NCBI GenBank assembly: GCA_023374045.1
Contig: CM041781.1
Span: forward strand, 146,188,982-146,252,981
Direction: 5' to 3'
From: Limonium bicolor
Taxonomy: Eukaryota > Streptophyta > Magnoliopsida > Caryophyllales > Plumbaginaceae
DNA length: 64,000 nt
Below the pieces are notes generated by a model, which was not told the origin of the DNA, searched no databases, and saw only the letters and a list, made by a program, of their open reading frames with translations. This document shows, piece by piece, positions 46,695 to 56,827 of the stretch. Positions within the stretch are counted from its first letter, which is position 1. The number at the start of each line of letters is the position of its first letter. The position numbers and the translations under genes were made by a program.

Positions 46695-49600
46695 TGAAAT
46701 ACCCCAAACTTAAATATAGTGATTAAGATAATTCTAATCCGTATTTAAGAGCCTAATAATGCTAGAGTAATATTGGTAAGGAAAAATAAATCCAAAAGAA
46801 ATAAATAAACGCTTAAAAAGCGGAAAACGCTAAATAAGCATAAAATAACCATAGGAGGTATGAGACCTCAGTTAGCGTATTATATGGATTCTAAGGGTTT
46901 AGTAAGACCTAAATAATATATGGGAACAACTCCCGAAGAAAACGGATCCAAATAACGTATTAAAACGCTAACAGAGCTTTAGAGCACGTTTTTCGAGAAA
47001 AACCCGAAAACGTGACTTTAAGTGGTCAAACGGACCCGTAAAAATTATAAATCATTAAATAACAATTATTAAGCATGTATGAAAGCTTAATAGTCAATAA
47101 AAATAATTAGACGAGAGAATTCCGGAAAACGGGTTCCGGTTAGTAAAAACTGTAACAACCGGGAAGTAGTGGGGAGACATTGTAATAAAAGAAAACTTGT
47201 GTGTCCACTTTTGTAAATAAAAAGCAAAAATTTGAGTGAGTGTGTGTGTGTGATCGGTAGCCCCTTTCCCTCACACTCTCTTTACTTCTCTAATATGCTA
47301 AAGGACAACAATAAAGCAAAAGCAAATAAAACACTCTCTCACCTCACTCTCTCATTTCCCTCATCTCTCTCTTCTTCCTTATCCCCATCGATTTCTCTCT
47401 CTTCTCCCTCCTATGCTGGGCGATTTTTGAAGCTCCAAGAAGCTCCAATGGCTTCTCCACTTTGACTCAATGCTCCATCTCCATGTGAGACCCAAATGCG
47501 AAAATAAATACATATTCTTGCTCCCCTTATCATCCTCTACACTTCCCTCTTTTTAAAATTCCAAAATGATGAAGTTCATTTTCATGGGTATACCCCATTG
47601 GTGAAGAAAATAGCATCAATGTGTAGCTTGGGGTTCCCTCTCTCCAACAAGGTAAAAATCTCCATGAAAGACCTCATATTTCTCCATCTCTTTGTATGGC
47701 CGATTTTACCTCTCTCTCTCTTACCTTGTTTTCCTCTTGCTTTGGAGCATTGTTTCAACCCTCCAATGGTGGAGTAACCCCCTTCTTGCTTCAAGGGTGA
47801 GAATCCCTCTCAAAGGTCTCCAAAGGTAAACCCTAGAATTTGTATTTTTAAACACTTCAATGAATTAGTGTTATTATGAGGGTTAGTAGGTTAATTATGC
47901 TTGTCTTTGTGTGCTTGGGCAATGGGAATGGATTTTGGCAACTCCATTCCCCACAAAATCGATTTGGACAAGAAGGAGAAGAAGATGAGAAATGGAAAAG
48001 AAAAGAAGGAAGTATAAGCTCTAGGTAAGAGCTCTTTCCTAATGCTAAATTCTAGTGCATTGGAGTAATGGGAATGGGTAAACCAACTTAAAGAACCCAA
48101 ACATTGTATTGGTATTGAAGTTATGAAGATTGAGTATTTGGGAGTAAGTATGTAGACTGTAGGCCTTAGAGCCAAGTATTGTGCAATTGTATTGGCATTG
48201 TTGTTTGATGGAAGTATTGGAGTATTGATATTGATTTGGGTGCTGGTAGGACCCGTGTATGGGTGTGGCTAGATTAGGAATGAATTTGATGAAAAGTGTG
48301 TATGTGGGTAAGTAAGAAAAGTAAGTGAACTATGGCAAAATTTTAGTAGGAATTGTGCATTAATGGATGACTTGGTGAATGGGAGAACCAAGGTATGTAT
48401 TGAGGATAGTAGGGATGTTAATGGCCATGGAATGGTAAATGTAGTATGAGAAATAAGAAGTGTAAAATCTGTGGCAAAGGGTGTAAGAATGCATTGGAGA
48501 AGTTAGGAGAATTTAATGTGGAAGAATTGGTAAAAAGAGTGTTGGACTTGGGTATGGATATTGCATTTGCTTGGGAATGCATTTGGGGAGCTAGTAATGG
48601 TATTGGAAGTAGGAGTAATAAATGGTAGAAGTAGGAACAAAAATTTGTTGCATTGTAGGATGAAAACTGATGCAAGTGTTGTGGAGAAGTGAGGGAAGAT
48701 TGTGTAAGTGAATGTAGGAATTGAGTAGTAAGTTTGGTGGATGAACCAAGGTGATCTAGAGGGCTTAGCTAGTGCTAAATCATGTGGGGAAGTATTGGTA
48801 AAGATTGGGGAAACAATGGGTGAAGAAAACACCCAAAAACAGATTTTAAAACTGAAGTACTGGGCCGGACCGGACTTGCAAGTTCGGTCGAGCCCAGATT
48901 TACAAAGACGGGAAACCTTCTGGAATCGACCGACCTTGCGACCGGACTTGCAAGTTCGGTCGGACCAGAAATTTCTCCCGTCAGAAACCTTCTGGAATGG
49001 ACTGAACTTGCGACCGGACTTGCAAGTTCGGTCTGCCAGAAAAATTCCCGTAAGGCGAGCTACTGGAATAGACCGACCTTGCGACCGGACTTGCAAGGTC
49101 GGTCGGGCTAAAATTTTCAAATACGAAACTTACTGGAATGGACCGACCTTGGGACCGGACTTGCAAGGTCGGTCGGCCCTGGAATTTTCACACGATGTAG
49201 CCTACTGGAATGGACCGGACTTGCAAGGTCGGTCGCAAGTCCGGTTGAGTCAAAAAAAAATGTTTTAATTATATGATTATGGTGATCATATATACATGTA
49301 TATATGCCTATATACACAGATGCATATATATGTAGTAATACACCATTAATGAAGTAGTAATGGTAAGAAAGTAAGTAAATGAGTAAGGAAGCAAGCTTAA
49401 GAAGTAATAAGGAAAAGAATGGTTTTATAACCAAGTTTGAATGTAAAGGAGTAGTAAGTAAACATTGAGAATATCAATGAGGGAGTAAGCTAGATCAATA
49501 ATAGACCATTGATCACACTACTTCATGTATGTATAGGAATCAAATAGTTGATCCTTGAAGGAGTCGGTAGTACGGATACAACGGTGAACGGTATGATTTC

Positions 49601-51019
49601 TTCATGCTCTGTATCCTAACCTGGTTACCCCGATTTGTGTGCTTATGTGTTCACCAATAAGATAAATACATGAATCGGACTTTTATTGCACTTAATTGTG
49701 TTTGAACTATTTTGTTCTTGATTGTATCTTCTTGAACATTTAGTTTGTATAATTCATGAAATGTATGAATGAGAATGAAGGGTATGTGTATGTAATGTGT
49801 ACTTGTGTATTGTATGGATGTATGGGAATGAAGTACCGACTTCTACTAATTCCTAACAATCTAACTCCTAACATGAGTAATGAGTAAATGGAATGAGTAG
49901 AAGTCCGATATAGTTTCGGCCACGCGTGAGGATAAGGAAACACAAGAGGTTGGATCCGAATCCTGGCTGTAATCTTTTCCATGGACCAATTCCCTTGAAT
50001 GGGTAGCATCCTGGATTAGTGGGCCACCCTAAAGCCCGGTGGTGGGATGTAGTAATCCCTGCCCGGAGGTCATACTGACTTAACTGGAAGTAAAGTATGT
50101 AAGAAGTAAGTATTGTATTTGTATTGGTCTTGACTATTGTAAGTCATTGACCCGGAGCAAAAAGTATTGAACACCCGATTAACCGGGTGTGTAATGAAGC
50201 TAACTGGACCTTTGTATGTATTGGAGAATTGTATCTCGTATTGCGTATTGAATATGTAATGAGTATGTATTGTGTATGTGTATTCTGGAAGATGGTAAGT
50301 AAGTATTGGTTGACTTGTATTGTCTTCCAAGCATGTATGGTACTGTACGTATGTATGTATATCTTGTGTAGTATCGTAGTATCGTGAATGAAGGCATGCG
50401 TGAATGTATGTATGTATTGCAAATGAATTGCATGTATTCGACCAAATGGTCGGCGTACCCTCGCTAGTACGCGGGGTATGCGGTTATCATATTCAGCGAA
50501 AGCTGACCCCCTTGGGGGAACGTTTTTAGTGCGCAGGTACCCGGAGCGGATACGGTCAAGGTAAGAGACCGGTGGCACGCCTTGTAATTAGAAGTATCTA
50601 GTTTGTGAGGAATGGGTAGCAGATTGACTCCTAGTGAGTGTGTATGAATTTGGGAGAAGTACTGTAATGATTTTGGAACCTAGTAAACTCGGTATGCGTA
50701 GTGTATTACCTTGTACAGAATTGTGGAATATTGTATTGAATGGAGTATGGTATTGAATGGAGTATTGTATTGAATGGAGTATTGTATGGAATGGAGTATT
50801 GTAGTACTCAGCATGTAATGAGAGTATGTATTGTATTGTGTAGTACTCGGATATTCCGGTCCATCAGACCGATGCTGTATGTAGTAGTAGCCTTGTTTGT
50901 CACGTGGGTGGCTAACGGCATTGTATCACCCGCCGTTGAGTAAGTATGTATCCACTACGAGAGTACGAATGTATAAGGAGTTGGACGGTAATTACAGTTT
51001 TAGCGGTAGGGGTGTTACA
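46695..51019 (+). mobile_element. Insertion F: LTR without internal region (4325 bp)
   Basis: Starts TGAAATACCCCAAAC and ends GGGGTGTTACA. It shares long blocks with the LTRs of element A (for example around ACGTTTTTCGAG, ACGTGACTTTAAG and TGTGTCCACTTTTG). It splits the AlkB exon between the codons of SGDVLIM and GGQSR. Palindromic repeats are at 48861-49247 and paired hairpins at 50493-50518. It looks like a solo LTR, but the flanks TCATG and AAAAG do not match, and AAAAG is what normally follows the LTR at a primer site. Small frames inside it (48503-49120, 50144-50578) are not believable. Confidence 0.88.
48861..49247. repeat. Palindromic tandem repeats in F LTR
   Basis: About six units contain GACCGGACTTGCAAG(T/G)TCGGTC with TGGAAT(G/C)GAC spacers. 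They are the same family as in A, C and E. Confidence 0.9.
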
Positions 51020-51024
51020 AAAAG

Positions 51025-51150
51025 GGTGGGCAGTCAAGGATACTTTACCATGGTATCAAAAAGATCAAACTGAATACCGCACCTTCGGCAGTGATCAATG
51101 CCACACATATGAAACCGGGTCGTTTGAATTTGACTTTCAGGCAGTTTTAA
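51025..51150 (+). CDS. Element C exon 4: AlkB-type dioxygenase, 3' part
   Basis: The remaining AlkB sequence after insertion F reads GGQSRILYHGIKKIKLNTAP through NATHMKPGRLNLTFRQF and TAA (51148-51150). It supplies the third iron ligand (His 51049-51051) and the 2OG-binding arginines (51121-51123 and 51139-51141). It is open and in register with the 5' part when F is left out. Together the two parts give about 246 codons. Confidence 0.9.
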   Translation, partial: GGQSRILYHGIKKIKLNTAPSAVINATHMKPGRLNLTFRQF

Positions 51151-51337
51151 GCCTTGTGTAACCATGTAATTGATGAAGCCAGGTGTATGTTAAGGATGTT
51201 ATGTATATGTTAGTTATGTTGACAGAGTGAACCAACTTATGGTGTAAAGAGTATGTTAATGAATAAAGAGATGTTTTTTTTGGAAGTATATCAACCGTGT
51301 TGTTACTGTATACTTATGAAGTTTGCCAATGAATTAG
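51151..51337 (+). other. Element C spacer between AlkB stop and protease acceptor
   Basis: 187 bp with no feature except the terminal GAATTAG acceptor (AG 51336-51337). It would be the end of the long intron (45936-51337) in AlkB-skipping transcripts. Confidence 0.65.
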
Positions 51338-51767
51338 GTTGTGCACTCGGAACGGGAGGTATACTGGGCGTTTGTAATGAGGCAGAAGCCGGCAAGAGCG
51401 GCACAATCCTCACCGGTACCTTTCCAGTCAATGGCATGGACGCTTCGATCTTGTTCGACTCCGGAGCCTCACATACATTTATCTCGCTATCTTTTGCGAA
51501 GAGGCTGGGTTAGACGGTGAAGAGATGCCAGACTTTCTAGTCACTCTCTCGTCGAAAGAGCGGATCAGGTGTACCCGCTACCACCGAGATGTTGTTGTAC
51601 GAATTAGAGTAGAAGAGTTTCCGATCGACTTGATAGAGTTCGAGGGACTTGGTTTTGATGTGATTATCGGGATGAACTGGTTGGAGCGGTACAAGGGCAG
51701 AATCCTGTGTGCCGAGCATCGTCTGCTTCTTCGGAGTTCGTCTGGGGTTACTATATCTTACCGCTAG
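51338..51767 (+). pseudogene. pol: Element C pol exon start: aspartic protease
   Basis: GCALGTGGILG leads into ASILFDSGASHTFIS with the DSGA catalytic motif. A frameshift near 51512 precedes MPDFLVTLSSKERIRCTRY and GLGFDVIIGMNWLERYKG. The exon start at 51338 (after GAATTAG) aligns with element A and keeps phase with the exon 3 donor. The frame ends TAG at 51765-51767 after SGVTISYR, at the same residue as in element A. The protease would process the Gag-Pol polyprotein. Confidence 0.88.
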
Positions 51768-52587
51768 AGGCCCAGGGAACCTTCGACTCAGATCATCACC
51801 GCCATGGCCATGTATCATGAACTACGACGAGGGAATGATATATACCTCTGCTATGTCTAGGACATAGAGAGAGACCCAGAGTTTAGCCCAGATGTGCCGG
51901 TAGTATCGGAGTTTCCTGATGTATTTCCTAAGGAACTGCCGGGCATGCCGCTAGCACGGGAAGTAGAGTTTGAGATTGATTTGGTTCCGGGCACCGGACC
52001 AATAGCGAAGGCGCTCTATCGTATGGCTCTAGCAGAGATGACAGAGCTCAAGGAGCAGCTGAGAGACCTACTCGAAAAAGGATTTATTTGCCCTAACGTT
52101 TCACCATGGGGAGCGCCGGTCCTCTTCGTGAAGAAGAAGGACGGTAGTCTCCGCCTTTGTATTGATTATCGAGAGCTGAATCCAGTCACGGTGAAGAACC
52201 GTTATCCTTTACCACGCATCGATGACTTATTTGATCAGTTGAAAGGAGCATCAGTGTTCTCCAAGATAGATCTACGATCCGGATACCATCAGATTGCCAT
52301 CCGTGAGAGTGACATTGAGAAGACCGCATTCAGAACCAAATATGGACATTACAAGTTTACGGTTATGCCGCTTAGTTTATCCAATGCACCAGCCAAGTTC
52401 ATGGACTTAATGAACCACTTGTTCCAAGATCAGTTGGACAAGTCAGTGGTAGTCTTCATCGACGATATCCTTGTGTACTCGAAATCGAAAGGTGAGCATG
52501 AAAGCCACCTGAGAAGTGTGTTGCAAACGTTGAGAAAGAATCAGCTGTATGCTAAATTTTCAAAGTGTGAGTTTTGGTTGAACCAAG
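51768..52587 (+). pseudogene. pol: Element C pol: linker and reverse transcriptase, 5' part
   Basis: After the conserved TAG and a second TAG at 51858-51860, the frame is open through [86 protein letters not shown] (first catalytic Asp) and [13 protein letters not shown] (FIDD active site). MPLSLSNAP replaces the usual MPFGLSNAP. It stops at FWLNQ, where element D is inserted. The 3' part resumes at 58897. Clear gypsy/chromovirus RT. Confidence 0.94.
52583..52587. repeat. Target site duplication of element D (left)
   Basis: CCAAG precedes TGTTATGCCCC and recurs at 58892-58896. Confidence 0.95.
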
Positions 52588-54664
52588 TGTTATGCCCCAG
52601 TTTTTTTTTTCTATTTTATTTCATCTGGTTTCAAATTCGCAAGGGAGTTTTATAACTTTCTCATCTTATTTTAGTGGGATTATGTCATCAACGATATAAT
52701 TCCTAAGTTAGAAGAAAGGAGGGTTAATCTTGTCCTTTTTGGACTTGTTACAAATTAGGGAGTTGGAGAGTTAGAAAACTAAATTCTTTTTAGATATCCT
52801 AACTCTTATTTATTATTCTCTCTCATTTTTATTTCTTGATCATCCCTCTCGACAGTTTTCTTCCTCCTCCACTCAACTCTCGTTCTGCAGAAACTTCCCC
52901 TCCCTTGCTCTCTTCTTCCCAATTCCTCAATCTTGCAAATTAATTAGTCTGGTGTCTAACTTCTGCATCGATGATTCCAATCCGTACAGTCCGAGTGTGC
53001 ATTGCTGTTCGTCGGTCAAGTTCCTTGCTTCTTCCTTTGATGTTGGTCCTCTTTGAGTTGTGCGAGCGTTTGTGATTTTGGGATGTAATTCGAGTGGAGC
53101 AGATTGTAGAGTCTACAGAGATGGCTTAGCGTCGGATGGGAGGTAGGTGGTGAATGGATTCGGGTGGGTGTGTTCACCCACGGTGGTTCTGTTTCGGATT
53201 CTGTTTATGATTTCTTTGACTCTCTGATTGATGATGTTTTGGGTTGATTTTGATGTGCGTTTGATGCGTAAAAACCCCGTGGAAATGTGTTTTCGATTGG
53301 CTATTTTGCTATAATAAATTATGTATGTTTTGTGGGGGAATTGTGGCTTGGTTCTGGCTGATTTCCGCAAGTGATTTTGCAGTTTTCGCAGTGTCTGAAC
53401 ATGTGTCCGAACATTGAAGTTCGGACATCATACGCCGGCAGATTTTCAGACTCTCGATTTAGGTCCGAACATGCAAGGTCGGACGCATGTTCGGACCGGT
53501 CTTTGTTTTAGCATAACTTCTTCGTCTAAGCTCCGTTTTGAGTGCCGTTTGCGGCGTTGGATTCCTCTTTTCGAGTACTATCTGTTCTGATATGTTTTAG
53601 CACATGTATATGTGTACCTTAATTTGAAAGTTCTCAACAAGCCTTGGAACTCTGATTTGCTCTAGAAGAGTGTTTGAGCTTCTACGCTTCTGTTTTGTTT
53701 TTGGGTTTGATAGTCAGTGTATGACTTTTGTTTTGATAAGGGCTTATGATCTGTTTGATGTGCTTCGGCCCTCCGTTCTGTTATGTTAAGGCTTCTGTGT
53801 TGTTTTGTAAAGCCTCTGTTTTGGGACCTAGATGTTTAGCTTCTGAGCCTTGGATAGTCGGGTCTGGCTGTCCCGTAGCATGCTGCGCAGAAATTCCTTC
53901 TGTTATTCCCTCGGGTTCCCTTCTGTTCTGTCTCTCAGGGTCCCTTGGATGTTTAGTGACCGACGGGTCCATAGCTGTCTCTACGGCTTCTGTTGTGGGA
54001 TCTTCGGATCCATAGGACGTTATGTGAGTCCTTCTGATATGTCAGCTGGTGTCTAGTGTCCCACCTCTGTTTTGATTGAGCTTCTGATATGAACTTCTCA
54101 GTTTATGGTTTGCTTTGTTCTGATTTAAGACTTTTGTTCAGTTTGCTCAGTTTCTGCTTCTCTACTCTGATTTGACAAACTTCTATTTCGGTTCTGACCT
54201 GTCACTCCTCTGATTTGAGAAAGCTTCATTCTCTATCTAACTTCTATTACAAATTCCAGTCTGATTTACTAAGCTTATGTATGAGTTTACGATTATGTTC
54301 AATATATGTTTTGAGCATGCTCAGCTGATGAAGTTTATCACCTGCTGAGCTATAGTTTGGCTCACCCCTATTTCCATCTGATTTGCAGGTTTAAGTTTCC
54401 TTGAAGACTCCGCTCTGCTTTCTGCTTCGTCTTTCACTTTGTATTTGTAGTTGTGGCTTAAGGCCCTTTTTAATTTGATTCTGTTATGTAATATAGTTTG
54501 GCTTCTGTATGTAATGTCAGTTAGATCTTGTAAACTCTTTTGGTATTTATACAAGTTTGTTATTTGGTTTTGGGATTCGTTTTGCTTAGAGCCTTGCGAC
54601 GTTAGGTAGTAGACTCGCGGCATGTAACGGCCCTAACTCCTAGGCCGGGTTTGGGGTCGTTACA
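52588..54664 (+). mobile_element. Element D, 5' LTR (2077 bp)
   Basis: Starts TGTTATGCCCCAG and ends GGGGTCGTTACA, almost identical to 56828-58891. TCCGAACATG/CATGTTCGGA palindromes lie at 53395-53500. A hairpin-rich stretch with GCTCAGCTG...GCTGAGC lies at about 54318-54345. No gene is seen; the frames at 53746-54056 are shadows shared by both LTRs. Confidence 0.96.
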
Positions 54665-54669
54665 TTTAG

Positions 54670-54692
54670 TGGTATCAGAGCCAGGTTTGGCT
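54670..54692 (+). other. Primer-binding site and hairpin, element D
   Basis: TGGTATCAGAGCC (54670-54682) is a perfect initiator tRNA-Met site, six bases after the LTR. AGCCA-GGTT-TGGCT (54679-54692) forms a hairpin overlapping its end. Confidence 0.92.
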
Positions 54693-56789
54693 TCCTTTGG
54701 GTTTTGTGAGTGTCTGCATGCCTACGCTTCCGTGTTCTTGCCTATTATTTGTTGTGTGCTGCCTGCTGCGTAATTTGACTGCGGTTTGCTGTATGATTTG
54801 ATTGTTTCTTGGAGTCTATTGAGTGCGTCTGCTCTGTGGTTGTCCACTAACAGAGTAGCGCAATGGAAGCGTAGTGTCTGATTGTCTGTGTGCTTTTTGT
54901 GCTTGAGTCTGAATCCGAGGGAGTTGGGTCCTTTGGAAAAGGGTGACCGAATGCAAGTTCTCGTTTGTTAGAGTTGTGTGCTTCGGATGTGTGCTGGTGA
55001 TGTGGGTTCAGGGGTGTCTTAGTTAGGTGCTCTGACTAGGCGGTGTGCTTTAGCCGGTGTTGAATGTGCTATGAGTATGGGCTACGAGTTGAGTAAGGTG
55101 ATGCGTTGTGATGTAAGTTCGGGTGTGCGCTTGGTCTATATGCTCTGTGTTTAGGTGTGGGTGTGGATTACGAGGTCTGAGTTGAGTGATGGGTGTCTAG
55201 GAGTGCTTCAGCGTGTGTTCTGGAGTGTAGGTTGTGCTTTAGTTCTGAGTGGGTTGTGGTGTGAGCTTAGCCTGTGAAGTTCTGCGTTTGGGTGAGAATC
55301 TTAGCTGAGTGTTTTGAGTTGTGTGATGGGAGCAAATGGGTGCTTCAGTGTGTGTTTCAGAGGGTGTGTTGAGCTTTGGTTCTAAGTGGCTTGAGGTGTG
55401 GGTTTGAGAGATTTGTTTGGTTGGTCCTTTGTAGAAGGACATCTTCTGAGAGAGTTGAGCATTCATTCTGTGTCTCTAGGCTGAGCTTTAGTAATCTTTA
55501 GTTATGTTCCTTCAGTTTGTCAGTCAGCAGCTGGTGTGACTACTGCCCTAATCCTTTAAGCTTTGCCTTCTGTGATCTTGTGTTTCGCTCATTCTGATAG
55601 TGAATCTGCCTGTAAGGTTGTGTGTTAGCTCGAGCGGGGTAGAGCTTTTGAGATGAGTGGTCATCTTTTCTGTGCTTCTTGAACTTTCGTGCTTAGCTGT
55701 CAGAAATCATCTGCTTTGCTTCTTCTGTCAGTGAGCCCGCTAGTAAACTCTGAGTGCTAGCTCTTTGGGGTTAGAGCCTCTGAAATGAGTGAGTGTTCTT
55801 CTTGCGCCTTTAGGCTAATCTTCTGTTGAGTTCCTCTGTTAGCCTGTCAGTAGTGAGTTTCAGTGTTGTGCATATGCTTCGAGCCTAACCTTCTATAATT
55901 ATCTGTCTTGATCCTTTTGTTGGTGAGTCAGTCTGAGAGGTCTGTGTGATAGCTCGTGCAAAGTTAGAGCTTCTGGAAGTGTGAGAGTTTTGAGCGTTTT
56001 AGCGATCTCCTAATTTGTTTCCTTCTGTCAGCGAGACCATCTGTGGTTCGATGAGCTGGCCGTGTAAGATAGAGCTCTGAGATTGTGAGTGTTCCTTCGG
56101 TGCCATAAGGTTAAGTGGTTAAGTAATCTTTTGCTTTGTTCCTTCTATTAGTGAGTCTACTAGTATGTTCTGAAGGCTGGATCTTTGTAATGAGAGTTTC
56201 TAAGGTGCTTGAGTGCTTCTCCTGCGCTTCAAGACTAAGTGTTGGTGACCTCCTAGTGTGCTCTTCTGTCAGTCAGTTAGTAGTGAGATGATAATGTTCC
56301 AGTTCCTTTAGGCCTAGCCTTCAGTAACCTTCTACTTCATTCTTTTGTTAGCGTTTGAGCCAGTAGGTTCGGTGTGTTAGCCTGGGTATGGTTAGCGATG
56401 TGGAGGGTGTTTCCTGTGCCTTAGTCTGAGATTGTGGGGATCTTCTGGTATGTTCCATGTCTGTTAGTCAGTGGTAAGTTTGGGTGTGGCTCCTGTGCTT
56501 TCAGGGTTAGTTCTTAGTTACCCTTGCTTCGTTCCTTCGGTCAGCAAGTCAGTTGTCAAGTTGGAGTGTTAGCCCTGGGAGATGTAAGTGTTTCCTTCTG
56601 TGCTCTAAAGTTTTGTGCATCAGTAATCTTCTTCTTGTCCTTCTGCCAGTCTATCAATTGTGGGTTTTGTTCTGAGTGTCAACTTCCTTTGAGGGTTGAC
56701 CTTTTGACCCGTGAGCTTCATTCTACATGTCTTAGAGTTTGTAGTATTCCTGCATTCGAGGTGCATTCGTGTGTATTCCGGGTTTCGTC

Positions 56790-56827
56790 GAATTTCGAGG
56801 ACGAAATTCATTTTAAGGGGGGTATAA
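56790..56827 (+). other. Pre-polypurine hairpin and polypurine tract, element D
   Basis: GAATTTCG-AGGA-CGAAATTC (56790-56809) is a perfect 8-bp hairpin, followed by ATTTTAAGGGGGGTATAA, which abuts the 3' LTR. This form is familiar from many plant gypsy elements. Confidence 0.9.

Larger units (their letters stand above)
54665..56827 (+). mobile_element. Element D internal domain, non-coding repeats
   Basis: 2.16 kb with no retroelement protein. From about 55500 to 56650 a degenerate unit of roughly 110 bp recurs, with CCTTCTGTCAGTGAG and GTTAGAGCTTCTGA-like motifs. D is thus a short non-autonomous gypsy derivative. The frame at 56524-56913 runs into the LTR and has no known domain. Confidence 0.85.

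Noticed and set aside
48503..49268. Overlapping frames of 205 and 175 residues in F
   Set aside because: Both run through the palindromic repeats; the repeats give similar peptides on both strands, so they are artefacts.
45936..51337. Ribosomal frameshift joining gag to pol
   Set aside because: Hundreds of non-coding bases and a complete AlkB exon with a stop separate them, while GT and AG sites in matching phase are present in both copies; splicing explains the layout better.
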